Shown: one piece after another, positions 17,296 to 26,260 of the stretch
Numbering within the stretch: the stretch's first letter is position 1
Layout: each line of letters opens with the position of its first letter
Origin: Streptomyces violaceorubidus
GTDB taxonomy: Bacteria > Actinomycetota > Actinomycetes > Streptomycetales > Streptomycetaceae
Direction of reading: 5' to 3'
Assembly: GCF_000717995.1 (NCBI RefSeq)
Contig: NZ_JODM01000005.1
Span: 1-64,000 of the forward strand
Length of the DNA stretch: 64,000 bases
The notes under the pieces: generated by a model
Seen by the model: only the letters and a program-made list of their open reading frames with translations
The model's database searches: none
Told to the model about the DNA's origin: nothing
Position numbers and translations under genes: made by a program

Positions 17296-18035
17296 CGGCA
17301 CCGGTGTTCGTGGTCGACTCCCTCGACGACCTGCCCGGCGGGCAGTACGTCCTCGACGGCCCCGAGGGGCGGCACGCGGTCTCCGTGAAGCGGTTGCACG
17401 CGGGCGAGGACGTCGTCCTCACCGACGGGCGCGGACGCTGGGCCGAGGGCGTGGTGAAGGCCGCCGAGGGCAAGGACCGGCTGGTCGTCATGGACCTGGA
17501 GAGCGTCCACGAGGAACCCGCCGAGCAGCCCCGCATCACCGTCGTCCAGGCCCTGCCCAAGGGCGACCGCGGTGAGCTGGCCGTCGAGACGATGACCGAG
17601 GTCGGGGTCGACGCCGTCGTGCCCTGGGCGGCGTCCCGGTGCATCACGCAGTGGAAGGGCGAGCGCGGCCTGAAGGCGCTCGGCAAGTGGCGGGCGACGG
17701 CCCGCGAGGCGGGCAAGCAGTCCCGCCGGGTCCGCTTCCCCGACGTCGCGGACGCGGCGACGAGCAAGCAGGTTGCCTCACTTCTGGCCGAGGCCGACTT
17801 CGCCGCCGTACTCCACGAGAGCGGCGAGGAACCCCTGTCCGCCGTGGAACTCCCCACCACCGGCGACATCGTGCTCGTCGTCGGGCCCGAAGGGGGCGTC
17901 TCCCCCGAGGAGTTGGCCCTGTTCGCCGAGGCCGGCGCGGCGCCCTACCGGCTGGGCCGCAGCGTCCTGCGCACCTCCACCGCGGGCACCGCCGCGACCG
18001 CCGTGCTGCTGGCCCGCACCGGCCGCTGGTCCTGA
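17292..18035 (+). CDS. rsmE: 16S rRNA (uracil(1498)-N(3))-methyltransferase
   Basis: A 247-residue SPOUT methyltransferase. An N-terminal PUA-like domain contains HAVSVKRLHAGEDVVLTDG. The C-terminal knotted domain has ALPKGDRGE, the VVGPEGGVSPEE SAM-binding loop and LGRSVLRTSTAG. It methylates U1498 of 16S rRNA using SAM. The ATGA overlap with the nitronate monooxygenase gene shows translational coupling. In many bacteria rsmE follows dnaJ closely; here one gene intervenes. Confidence 0.95.
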   Translation: MTAPVFVVDSLDDLPGGQYVLDGPEGRHAVSVKRLHAGEDVVLTDGRGRWAEGVVKAAEGKDRLVVMDLESVHEEPAEQPRITVVQALPKGDRGELAVETMTEVGVDAVVPWAASRCITQWKGERGLKALGKWRATAREAGKQSRRVRFPDVADAATSKQVASLLAEADFAAVLHESGEEPLSAVELPTTGDIVLVVGPEGGVSPEELALFAEAGAAPYRLGRSVLRTSTAGTAATAVLLARTGRWS

Positions 18036-18044
18036 CCGGCCCGG

Positions 18045-18422
18045 TCAGCCGTCGACGGCGGCGACCACGGCCGGGAACAGGTCCCAGCCGTCCAGGTCCA
18101 CCGGCCGGCCCCCGCGCCCGGGCAGCAGCCCGCGCCGCCCGGCCTCCTCGACCAGCGCCCGTACGACACCGGGTTCGCGCAGGTTGAGCAGGTGGCCCCG
18201 GCCGTCGCCCACGCAGCCCTCGTACCAGTGGTCGCCCTCGCTGGTGTACCGGCCGGAGTCCGGGCCGCCCGGCCGGAAGACGAACCGCACCCGCACACCG
18301 TCGCGGTACAGCGTCAGCGCGTCCCGCCACCCGCCGTCGCGGCCCCGTCTGTGCCGGTGGCTCCACAGCCAGGTGGTGTGTTCGTCCACCACGAGACTGC
18401 GCTGCCTGCGGTCGTCGCCCAT
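18045..18422 (-). CDS. Hypothetical protein, 125 aa
   Basis: A small basic protein of 125 residues that I do not recognise. It has alternating beta strands (ALTLYRDGVRVRFVF, DHWYEGCVGDGRGHLLNL) and a C-terminal helix. The codon pattern is typical of the genome, and it starts from the ATG at 18422. It is convergent with rsmE (nine-base gap) and divergent from the lipoprotein gene at 18495. The long open minus frame running on to 23582 is an artefact of G+C bias. Confidence 0.6.
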   Translation of the reverse strand: MGDDRRQRSLVVDEHTTWLWSHRHRRGRDGGWRDALTLYRDGVRVRFVFRPGGPDSGRYTSEGDHWYEGCVGDGRGHLLNLREPGVVRALVEEAGRRGLLPGRGGRPVDLDGWDLFPAVVAAVDG

Positions 18423-18494
18423 GGCGCCCACGGTAGTGAGGAGTGGCCGTATGCGCCCTACCGCCGGTCCCGGTGCGGTGGCAGGCTGCCCTCC

Positions 18495-19010
18495 ATGGGG
18501 GCTTTGAGACGGATTCGGCGTACGGCTCCGGTGATCGTCGCCTCGGCCGTCGCCGTCGGCGGTCTCGTCGCGTGCGAACCGGGCGGGATCAGCTCCGCGT
18601 CGGTGGCCTACACGACCGACCAGACCATGACCCGTGAACTGCAGCGGCACAAGGCGGAGGTGCGCTGGCTCACCTGCACCGCCTCCTTCGGCGACCGGGG
18701 CACCACCGCCTCGGCGACCGGGAACACCGTCGCCTCCGTCCACTGCGAGGGCAGGACGGACGCCGGCCAGGACGTCACCGTCGACGGCAAGGTCACCCGG
18801 GTGGTCAACGGCGCCTGCGTGCGCGGGGACCTGACCGCGAAGGTGGACGGCAAGGTGCGGTTGCGGGTGAAGGGGCTGGGCGACTGCGACGCCACGAGCG
18901 CCCCGCCCGCCCACCGGCCCTCCCCGAACGGGCCCGGGCCCACCGTGACCGTCACCCGGACCATCTGGTGCCCGGACGACCCGCACTGCCGGCCGGTGGA
19001 GGGCAAGTAG
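18495..19010 (+). CDS. Putative lipoprotein, 171 aa
   Basis: The N-terminus MGALRRIRRTAPVIVASAVA followed by VGGLVAC is a lipoprotein signal with the lipobox LVAC, so Cys27 would be lipidated and the mature protein anchored outside the membrane. The arginines before the hydrophobic stretch leave Tat export possible. The mature part contains four further cysteines (LTCTASF, VHCEG, GACVRG, GDCDA), likely two disulfides, a DUF4333-like beta domain and a Pro-rich tail ending in CPDDPHC. No enzymatic motif is seen. Function unknown. Confidence 0.75.
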   Translation: MGALRRIRRTAPVIVASAVAVGGLVACEPGGISSASVAYTTDQTMTRELQRHKAEVRWLTCTASFGDRGTTASATGNTVASVHCEGRTDAGQDVTVDGKVTRVVNGACVRGDLTAKVDGKVRLRVKGLGDCDATSAPPAHRPSPNGPGPTVTVTRTIWCPDDPHCRPVEGK

Positions 19011-19070
19011 CCCACCGCCCACCGCCGGTCGCCCCGTAGGTGGCCGGCGGCCGGGAAGTGATCCAAACCT

Positions 19071-19100
19071 CTGTCGGCGGACGGCGCCCCTGCATAGGGT
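19071..19100 (+). promoter_or_regulatory. Putative promoter of a leaderless transcript for the tricorn protease
   Basis: CTGTCG (19071-19076) and TAGGGT (19095-19100) are 18 bases apart. The expected transcription start falls at about 19107, exactly the GTG preferred as translation start. That would make a leaderless mRNA, common in Streptomyces. Inference from spacing. Confidence 0.4.
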
Positions 19101-19106
19101 ATGGGG

Positions 19107-22100
19107 GTGACTCAGCCCGCAGCGCCTGCCTACCTCCGCTTTCCGCACCCGCACGGCGAGTTGGTCGCCTTCACCGCCGAGGACGACGTGTGGCTCGCCC
19201 CGCTCGACGGCGGCCGCGCCTGGCGGGTCAGCGCCGACAACGTGCCGGTGAACCACCCGCGCATCTCGCCCGACGGCACCAGGGTCGCCTGGACCTCCAC
19301 CCGCGACGGCGCCCCCGAGGTGCACGTCGCGCCCGTCGACGGCGGCCCCGCCGAGCGGCTCACCCACTGGGGCAGCACCAGGACGCAGGTACGCGGCTGG
19401 ACCGCCGACGGCCGCGTCCTCGCCCTCAGCACCTACGGCGAGGCGAGTCTGCGCCGCAGCTGGGCCCGCGCCGTCCCGCTCGACGGCGGCCCGGCGGACA
19501 CCCTGCCGTACGGGCCCGTCGGCGACGTCGCCCACGGCCCGCACACCGTGCTGCTCTCCGCGCCGATGGGCCGCGAGGCCGCCTGGTGGAAGCGCTACCG
19601 GGGCGGCACGGCGGGCAAGCTGTGGATCGACCGCGAGGACGACGGCGAGTTCGTGCGCCTGCACGCCGACCTCGACGGCAACATCGAGTACCCCTTCTGG
19701 GTCGGTGACCGGATCGCCTTCCTCTGCGACCACGAGGGCACCGGCGCCCTCTACTCCTCCCTCGCCGACGGCTCCGACATGCGCCGGCACACCCCCCTCG
19801 CCGGCTTCTACGCCCGGCACGCCGCCACCGACGGCACCCGCGTCGTCTACTCGTCCGCCGGTGAACTGTGGACGCTGGACGACCTCGACGGCGCCGAGCC
19901 GCGCCGCCTGGACATCCGGCTCGGCGGTGCCCGCGTCGACCTCCAGCCGTACCCGGTCAACGCCGCCCGCTGGTTCGGCTCCGCGTCCCCCGACCACACC
20001 GCGCGCGGCAGCGCCGTCGCCGTACGCGGCGGCGTGCACTGGGTCACCCACCGCTCCGGACCGGCGCGCGCGCTCGCGGCCACCCCCGGTGTGCGCAACC
20101 GGCTGCCGCGCACCTTCCGCGCCGAGGGCGAGGAGTGGGTGGTGTGGGTGACGGACGCCGAGGGCGACGACGCCCTGGAGTTCGCCCCCGCCACCGGCCT
20201 CGTCCCCGGCGCCACCGCGCGGCGCCTGGCCGCCGGACAGCTCGGCCGGGTGCTGAACCTCGCCGTGGCCCCCGACGGCAGCCGCGTCGCCGTCGCCTCG
20301 CACGACGGGCGGGTCCTGCTCGTCGAGCGCGAGAGCGGCGAGGTCCGCGAGGTCGACCGCAGCGAGGACGGCGACGCGTCCGGTCTGGTCTTCTCCCCGG
20401 ACTCCGCCTGGCTCGCCTGGTCCCACCCCGGCCCCGACCCGCTGCGCCAGCTCAAGCTCGCCAACACCACCGACCTGTCGGTGAGCGAGGCGACCCCGCT
20501 GCGCTTCAAGGACTACTCGCCGGCCTTCACCCTGGACGGCAAGCACCTCGCCTTCCTCTCCACCCGCTCCTTCGACCCGGTCTACGACGAGCACGTCTTC
20601 GACCTGGCCTTCGTCGAGGGCGCCCGGCCCTACCTGATCACGCTGGCCGCGACCACGCCCTCGCCCTTCGGACCGCAGCGCCACGGCCGCCCCTTCGAGA
20701 CCCCGGACCGCGAGGAGACCCCCGACAGCGAGGGCACCCCCACCACCCGGATCGACATCGAGGGCCTCGCCGACCGCATCGTGCCCTTCCCGGTGGAGGC
20801 CGCCCGCTACTCCCGGCTGCGCGCCGCCAAGGACGGCGTGCTGTGGCTGCGCCACCCGCTCACCGGCGTCCTCGGCGCCTCCCGCGCCACCCCGGAGGAC
20901 CCCGACCCCAACACCGAGCTGGAGCGCTACGACCTCGCCCAGCAGCGCGTCGAGCACCTCGGCGGCGACGCCGACCACTACGAGGTCAGCGGTGACGGCA
21001 AGCGGGTGCTGCTGTGGACCGACGGACGGCTGAAGGTCGTGCCCAGCGACCGGCGGGCCTCCGGCGACGAGGACAGCGACACCAACGTCACCGTCGACCT
21101 GGGCCGGGTCCGCCAGAGGGTCGAACCGGCCGCGGAGTGGCGGCAGATGTTCGAGGAGACCGGCCGCATCATGCGGGACCACTTCTGGCGGGCCGACATG
21201 AACGGCGTCGACTGGGACGGCGTCCTGGACCGCTACCGGCCCGTCCTCGACCGCGTCGCCACCCACGACGACCTGGTCGACCTCCTGTGGGAGGTGCACG
21301 GCGAACTGGGCACCTCGCACGCCTACGTCACCCCGCGCGGCGGCCACGGCTCCGGCGCCCGGCAGGGCCTGCTCGGCGCCGACCTCTCCCGCCACGAGGA
21401 CGGCGCCTGGCGCGTCGACCGCGTCCTGCCCTCGGAGACCTCCGACCCCGACGCCCGCTCCCCGCTCGCCGCGCCCGGGGTGGCCGTGCGCGCCGGGGAC
21501 GCGATCGTCGCGGTCGCCGGACAGGCCGTCGACCCGGTCACCGGACCCGGCCCACTGCTCGTCGGCACGGCCGGCAAGCCGGTCGAGCTGACCGTCTCCC
21601 CGGCCGGCGGCGGAGAGGTGCGGCACGCCGTCGTCGTCCCGCTCGCCGACGAGGAGCCGCTGCGCTACCACGCCTGGGTCGCCGACCGGCGCGCCTACGT
21701 CCACGAGAAGTCCGGCGGCCGGCTCGGCTACCTGCACGTCCCCGACATGCAGGCCCCCGGCTGGGCCCAGATCCACCGCGACCTGCGCGTCGAGGTGGCC
21801 AGGGAGGGCCTGGTCGTCGACGTCCGCGAGAACCGCGGCGGGCACACCTCCCAGCTGGTCGTGGAGAAGCTGGCCCGGCGCATCGTCGGCTGGGACCTGC
21901 CGCGCGGCATGCGTCCGACCAGCTACCCGCAGGACGCGCCCCGCGGGCCGGTCGTCGCCGTCGCCAACGAGTTCTCCGGCTCGGACGGCGACATCGTCAA
22001 CGCGGCGATCAAGGCGCTGGGGATCGGTCCGGTGGTCGGCGTGCGCACGTGGGGCGGCGTCATCGGCATCGACAGCCGCTACCGGCTGGTCGACGGCACG

Positions 22101-22304
22101 CTGATCACGCAGCCGAAGTACGCCTTCTGGCTGGAGGGGTACGGGTGGGGCGTGGAGAACCACGGCGTCGATCCGGACGTGGAGGTGCCGCAGCGTCCGC
22201 AGGATCACGCGGCGGGCCGCGATCCCCAGCTGGACGAGGCGATCGCGCTGGCGCTGGCGGCACTGGAGGAGACCCCGGCGAAGACGCCGCCCACGCTGCC
22301 CTGA
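19107..22304 (+). CDS. Tricorn protease homologue, S41 family
   Basis: A 1065-residue cytosolic protease with tricorn architecture. N-terminal beta-propeller blades come first (PDGTRVAWTS-type repeats over roughly 1-650). Then come a C1 helical region (MFEETGRIMRDHFWR), a PDZ domain at about 760-850, and the S41 catalytic domain with ENRGGHTS and the nucleophile region EFSGSDGDIV near residue 957. Tricorn degrades peptides released by the proteasome, and actinomycetes have both. The start could be ATG 19101; GTG 19107 (MTQPAAPAYLRFPHPHGE) fits the family and a leaderless promoter. Confidence 0.95.
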   Translation: MTQPAAPAYLRFPHPHGELVAFTAEDDVWLAPLDGGRAWRVSADNVPVNHPRISPDGTRVAWTSTRDGAPEVHVAPVDGGPAERLTHWGSTRTQVRGWTADGRVLALSTYGEASLRRSWARAVPLDGGPADTLPYGPVGDVAHGPHTVLLSAPMGREAAWWKRYRGGTAGKLWIDREDDGEFVRLHADLDGNIEYPFWVGDRIAFLCDHEGTGALYSSLADGSDMRRHTPLAGFYARHAATDGTRVVYSSAGELWTLDDLDGAEPRRLDIRLGGARVDLQPYPVNAARWFGSASPDHTARGSAVAVRGGVHWVTHRSGPARALAATPGVRNRLPRTFRAEGEEWVVWVTDAEGDDALEFAPATGLVPGATARRLAAGQLGRVLNLAVAPDGSRVAVASHDGRVLLVERESGEVREVDRSEDGDASGLVFSPDSAWLAWSHPGPDPLRQLKLANTTDLSVSEATPLRFKDYSPAFTLDGKHLAFLSTRSFDPVYDEHVFDLAFVEGARPYLITLAATTPSPFGPQRHGRPFETPDREETPDSEGTPTTRIDIEGLADRIVPFPVEAARYSRLRAAKDGVLWLRHPLTGVLGASRATPEDPDPNTELERYDLAQQRVEHLGGDADHYEVSGDGKRVLLWTDGRLKVVPSDRRASGDEDSDTNVTVDLGRVRQRVEPAAEWRQMFEETGRIMRDHFWRADMNGVDWDGVLDRYRPVLDRVATHDDLVDLLWEVHGELGTSHAYVTPRGGHGSGARQGLLGADLSRHEDGAWRVDRVLPSETSDPDARSPLAAPGVAVRAGDAIVAVAGQAVDPVTGPGPLLVGTAGKPVELTVSPAGGGEVRHAVVVPLADEEPLRYHAWVADRRAYVHEKSGGRLGYLHVPDMQAPGWAQIHRDLRVEVAREGLVVDVRENRGGHTSQLVVEKLARRIVGWDLPRGMRPTSYPQDAPRGPVVAVANEFSGSDGDIVNAAIKALGIGPVVGVRTWGGVIGIDSRYRLVDGTLITQPKYAFWLEGYGWGVENHGVDPDVEVPQRPQDHAAGRDPQLDEAIALALAALEETPAKTPPTLP

Positions 22305-22427
22305 GCACGGGCAGTGCCTCCCCCAGTGCCCGAACGGCCTGGGAGGAGCCCTCGGGCGGCACGACGGCCCGCTGCTGCGGCGGCGGATACGATGCCCACA
22401 GAAGATCACCGGCGTGAGGAGAGCCAA

Positions 22428-22781
22428 GTGGCTGGCGAACCCCAGGACGACTGCCTGTTCTGCAAGATCGTCGCAGGGCAGATTCCCGCGACGATCGTCC
22501 GCGAGACGGAGACGACCGTCGCGTTCAGGGACATCAACCCCCAGGCCCCCACCCACGTCCTGGTGATCCCCAAGGCCCACCACAAGGACGCCGGCGCCCT
22601 CGCCGCCGAGGCCCCGCAGCTCGCCGCCGACGTCCTGCGCGAGACCCGGGCCGTCGCCGACGACGAGAAGCTGGACAGCTACCGCACCGTCTTCAACACC
22701 GGCGGCGGCGCCGGGCAGACCGTCTGGCACGCGCACGCCCACGTGCTGGGCGGACGCGGCCTCGAATGGCCCCCCGGATAG
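22428..22781 (+). CDS. HIT family (HINT-like) nucleotide hydrolase
   Basis: A 117-residue protein with CLFCKIVAGQIPA at the N-terminus and the histidine triad VWHAHAHVLGG near residues 98-108, typical of the HINT branch that hydrolyses nucleoside phosphoramidates. GTG 22428 follows GAGGAGAG at ideal spacing. The gene is 16 bases upstream of the RNase Z gene on the same strand and probably co-transcribed with it. Confidence 0.94.
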   Translation: MAGEPQDDCLFCKIVAGQIPATIVRETETTVAFRDINPQAPTHVLVIPKAHHKDAGALAAEAPQLAADVLRETRAVADDEKLDSYRTVFNTGGGAGQTVWHAHAHVLGGRGLEWPPG

Positions 22782-22796
22782 GCCGGGACCGGCACC

Positions 22797-23702
22797 GTGT
22801 CCGTACGTGAACTCGTCGTCCTGGGCACCGCCAGCCAGGTCCCGACCCGGCACCGCAACCACAACGGCTACCTGCTGCGCTGGGACGGCGAGGGCATCCT
22901 GTTCGACCCCGGCGAGGGCACCCAGCGCCAGATGCTGCGCGCCGGGGTCGCCGCCCACGACCTGAACCGGATCTGCGTCACCCACTTCCACGGCGACCAC
23001 AGCCTGGGCCTGGCCGGGGTGATCCAGCGCATCAACCTGGACCAGGTCCCGCACGAGATCACCGCCCACTACCCGCGCTCGGGGCAGCGCTTCTTCGAGC
23101 GCCTGCGGTACGCCACCGCCTACCGCGAGACCGTCGCCCTCACCGAGGCCCCGGTCGACACCGACGGCGCCCTCGCGCTCACCCCCGCCTACACCCTGGA
23201 CGCCCGCAGGCTCTCCCACCCCGTCGAGTCCTACGGCTACCGGCTCACCGAGCCCGACGGCCGCCGCATGCTGCCCGACCGCCTCGCCGCGCACGGCATC
23301 AAGGGCCCCGACGTCGGCCGCGTCCAGCGCGAGGGCTCGCTGAACGGCGTCCCGCTCGACGAGGTCAGCGAGGTCCGGCGCGGCCAGCGGTTCGCGTTCG
23401 TCATGGACACCCGGCTCTGCGAGGGCGTGCACGCGCTCGCGGAGGGCTGCGACCTGCTGGTGATCGAGTCCACCTTCCTCGACGAGGACGAGACCCTCGC
23501 CACCGACCACGGCCACCTCACCGCGGGCCAGGCCGCGCGGGTGGCCCGGGACGCGGGCGTGCGGCACCTCGTCCTCACCCACTTCAGCCAGCGCTACTCC
23601 GACCCCGAGGAGTTCGAACGGCAGGCGCGCGCGGCCGGTTACGCGGGCGAGCTGACCGTGGCCCGCGACCTCACCCGCGTCCCGGTTCCGAAACGTCGGT
23701 GA
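22797..23702 (+). CDS. rnz: Ribonuclease Z
   Basis: A 301-residue metallo-beta-lactamase-fold nuclease. The zinc motif HFHGDH is at about 63-68, preceded by [10 protein letters not shown], and later come [16 protein letters not shown] and the HLTAGQAA and THFSQRY segments typical of tRNase Z. It cuts the 3' trailer from tRNA precursors. The usual exosite arm appears shortened. It starts at a GTG (22797), 16 bases after the HIT gene. Confidence 0.93.
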   Translation: MSVRELVVLGTASQVPTRHRNHNGYLLRWDGEGILFDPGEGTQRQMLRAGVAAHDLNRICVTHFHGDHSLGLAGVIQRINLDQVPHEITAHYPRSGQRFFERLRYATAYRETVALTEAPVDTDGALALTPAYTLDARRLSHPVESYGYRLTEPDGRRMLPDRLAAHGIKGPDVGRVQREGSLNGVPLDEVSEVRRGQRFAFVMDTRLCEGVHALAEGCDLLVIESTFLDEDETLATDHGHLTAGQAARVARDAGVRHLVLTHFSQRYSDPEEFERQARAAGYAGELTVARDLTRVPVPKRR

Positions 23703-23722
23703 AACGGCCGTATCATGCTCTG

Positions 23723-24721
23723 ATGCCCCTGCCCATAGCGGAACTGCACCTCCACATCGAAGGCACCCTGGAACCCGAGCTGGCCTTCGCGCTGGCCGCC
23801 CGCAACGGCGTTTCCCTGCCGTACGCGGACGAGGACGCGCTGCGCGAGGCCTACCGCTTCGAGGATCTCCAGTCCTTCCTGAACCTGTACTACGAGCTGA
23901 TGGCCGTCCTGCGCACCGAGCGGGACTTCGAGGACCTGGTCAACGCCTACCTCGCCCGCGCCGCGGCCCAGGGCGTCCGGCACGCCGAGATCTTCTTCGA
24001 CCCCCAGGCCCACCTCGCCCGGGGCGTGGAGATGGGCACGGTCGTGGAGGGGCTGTGGCGGGCGCTGGGTCCCAGCAGGGAGAACCACGGTGTCTCCACC
24101 CGGCTGATCCTCTGCTTCCTGCGCGACGAGTCCGCCGAGTCGGCCCTTGCCACGCTGGAGGCCGCGGGGCCGTACCTCGACCGCATCACCGGCGTCGGCC
24201 TGGACTCCGCCGAGGTCGGCCACCCGCCGGTCACGTTCCGCGAGGTGTACGAGGCCGCCGCCGCCCTCGGGCTGCACCGGGTCGCGCACGCGGGCGAGGA
24301 GGGGCCGCCGGAGTACGTCACCGAGGCCCTGGACGTCCTCGGCGTGGAGCGCGTCGACCACGGCCTGCGCTCGATGGAGGACCCGGCGCTGGTCGAGCGG
24401 CTGGTGCGCGAACGCGTCCCGCTCACCCTGTGCCCGCTCTCCAACGTCCGGCTGCGCACGGTCGACACCCTCGCCGACCACCCGCTGCCCGCGATGCTCG
24501 ACGCGGGCCTGATGTGCACGGTGAACTCCGACGACCCGGCCTACTTCGGCGGCTACGCGGGCGACAACCTCGACGCCGTGCGCCAGGCCCTCGGGCTGAC
24601 CGGGGAGCGGCTGCGGGAGCTGGCCCGCAACTCGTTCCTCGCCTCCTTCCTGGAGGACGACGAGGAGCTGCGGGCGCGGTATCTCGCGGAGGTCGAGGCG
24701 TACGAGTTCCCCGTCGCGTAG
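23723..24721 (+). CDS. Adenosine/adenine deaminase family protein, adenine-deaminase-like
   Basis: A 332-residue amidohydrolase with the metal-binding HLH (IAELHLHIEGTLEPE), HAGEEGPPEY, DHGLRS and NSDDPAYFGG motifs. The combination HIEGTLEPE plus HAGEEGPPEY is characteristic of the Ade/Aah1 branch (adenine deaminase, adenine to hypoxanthine) rather than classic adenosine deaminase, which reads HLDG and HAGE..G. I therefore favour adenine as substrate, though general annotation would say adenosine deaminase. ATG 23723 begins 20 bases after rnz; an in-frame ATG at 23699 is less likely. Confidence 0.9.
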   Translation: MPLPIAELHLHIEGTLEPELAFALAARNGVSLPYADEDALREAYRFEDLQSFLNLYYELMAVLRTERDFEDLVNAYLARAAAQGVRHAEIFFDPQAHLARGVEMGTVVEGLWRALGPSRENHGVSTRLILCFLRDESAESALATLEAAGPYLDRITGVGLDSAEVGHPPVTFREVYEAAAALGLHRVAHAGEEGPPEYVTEALDVLGVERVDHGLRSMEDPALVERLVRERVPLTLCPLSNVRLRTVDTLADHPLPAMLDAGLMCTVNSDDPAYFGGYAGDNLDAVRQALGLTGERLRELARNSFLASFLEDDEELRARYLAEVEAYEFPVA

Positions 24722-24737
24722 CGCCCCCGCGCCGGGC

Positions 24738-26087
24738 TCAGCCCGTCCCGGACCCCGGTGTGGCCGCCGCCTGCCGGGGTCCCGCCGTGTCGTAGGCACC
24801 CTGGACGGCCACCGCCGGGGCCTCCACGTCGATCTCCACGACCGGCTGCTCCACGGCACCGACCTCGGGCACCGCACCGCTCGGCGTACCCGTGGCGGCG
24901 GCGACCAGCGCGGCCGGGGTGCCCCCGCGGCGGCGGATCGCGCCGGGCAGCAGCGGGCGGCCCGCGGTGTGCAGGGCGACGGCGGTCATCGGCGCCGCGA
25001 CCAGCAGCAGTCCGGCGGCCAGGACCAGCCCCATGCCCGCGAAACCGGCCTGCGCCGACAGGACACTGCCGGTCAGCGGCCCGGCCGCCGTGCCCAGTGA
25101 GGACGCGGAGCCGACGAGCACCGCCCACCGTCCGCGCGCGTCGAGCGAGGCGGCGAGGCCGATCAGGTACGACAGGACGACCGGGTAGACGGTGTTCCAG
25201 GCGATCTCGCCGGTCGCGAAGGCCGTCGGGGTGGTCGCCGACGCGCTCACCGCGATGCAGCCCGCGATGAGCACCGTACCGGCGCCGACGGGCATCGCCC
25301 GCCCGAGCCGCGGCCCGAGGGCACCGGCCGCCAGCACGCCCACCAGGCCCGCGCCCAGCGCGACGGCGAAGACGACTCCGAGGGTGGCGTCACCGAGACC
25401 GGCCTGCGTCAGCCCGATCCGGCCGCTGACGCCCCACAGGGAGTTCTGCGCGAGGGACCAGCACAGCACGGTGACGGCCAGGACCAGTCCCGAACGGCGG
25501 TGGGGGAGCGGGGCGGTGGCGTCGGTGCCGGGCGCGCCCGGGGAGGAGGCCGTCGGGCCCGGCAGAGCGCCGGTCAGCGGCCACACCGCCAGCGCGGTCA
25601 GGGCGATCGCGGCCAGCGGCAGACCGTGCGCCCGGCCGAGGTGGGGCACCGTCAGGTACACCGCGCCGGCCAGCGCGGACACGCTCAGCAGGCCCATCGT
25701 GGAGGCGCGGTGGGGATCCTTCTCGGCGGCGATCCGGGTGGCGGCGACCGTGGTGGCGGTCCCCGACCCGAAACCGCCCACGACCGCGCCGAGGACGACG
25801 GCCGGGACGGCGGTGGTGAGGGCGGCGGCGCCGTAGCCGAGGACGGCCAGGGCGAGGCCGAGGCGGGCCAGCGCCCGGGGGCCGACGTGCTGCACCCGGG
25901 AGGCCAGCAGGAAGCCCGCGGTCGCCGAACTCAGCAGCAGCGTGCTGCCGACGGCGCCCGCCTGCGTGGTGGACAGCGGCAGTCCGGTGTCGAGTCTGCC
26001 GACGGTGGTGGGCAGCAGGTAGGGAGGCAGATACCCGGCCGTGAAAAGGGCGACGAGGGGCCAGGGGGTGGTGCGGGGGGCGAGCAC
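24738..26087 (-). CDS. MFS transporter
   Basis: A hydrophobic protein of about 450 residues with twelve predicted membrane segments, starting WPLVALFTAGYLPPYLLPT and including LGLALAVLGYGAAALTT. It is of the major facilitator type, substrate unknown. The start is uncertain: I use GTG 26087 (MLAPRTTPWPLV); an in-frame TTG at 26165 would add 26 non-hydrophobic residues. It is 95-170 bases downstream of the iclR gene on the same strand. A perfect CRP-type palindrome lies in its upstream region. Confidence 0.85.
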   Translation of the reverse strand: MLAPRTTPWPLVALFTAGYLPPYLLPTTVGRLDTGLPLSTTQAGAVGSTLLLSSATAGFLLASRVQHVGPRALARLGLALAVLGYGAAALTTAVPAVVLGAVVGGFGSGTATTVAATRIAAEKDPHRASTMGLLSVSALAGAVYLTVPHLGRAHGLPLAAIALTALAVWPLTGALPGPTASSPGAPGTDATAPLPHRRSGLVLAVTVLCWSLAQNSLWGVSGRIGLTQAGLGDATLGVVFAVALGAGLVGVLAAGALGPRLGRAMPVGAGTVLIAGCIAVSASATTPTAFATGEIAWNTVYPVVLSYLIGLAASLDARGRWAVLVGSASSLGTAAGPLTGSVLSAQAGFAGMGLVLAAGLLLVAAPMTAVALHTAGRPLLPGAIRRRGGTPAALVAAATGTPSGAVPEVGAVEQPVVEIDVEAPAVAVQGAYDTAGPRQAAATPGSGTG

Positions 26088-26205
26088 GGGCGTTCCCAGG
26101 GCAGGCGAAAGGACGGTGGGAGGGGAGGGAGCGACGACCGTCGACCGAGAGGGGCGCGCGGGCAATTTGTATCAAGCGGGAGGAGCCTCGAAACAGGCGG
26201 ACTGG

Positions 26206-26221
26206 TGTGATCTAGGTCACA
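26206..26221. promoter_or_regulatory. CRP-type palindrome TGTGA-N6-TCACA
   Basis: TGTGATCTAGGTCACA is a perfect match to the TGTGA-N6-TCACA consensus shared by E. coli CRP and Streptomyces Crp. It lies between the iclR stop codon (26261 side) and the MFS gene on the minus strand, 119-134 bases upstream of the GTG at 26087, a natural place for promoter control. Confidence 0.7.
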
Positions 26222-26260
26222 TATCCGTTTGGGGGTTTCGGGGCTGGGTAGCAGCGGGCG

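Noticed and set aside
18045..23582. A minus-strand open frame of about 1845 codons opposite the tricorn, HIT and RNase Z genes
   Set aside because: Only the last 125 codons (18045-18422) look like a gene. The rest is the antisense of well-supported genes and arises from G+C-biased codons; its translation is Val/Ala/Gly/Arg-rich without domains.
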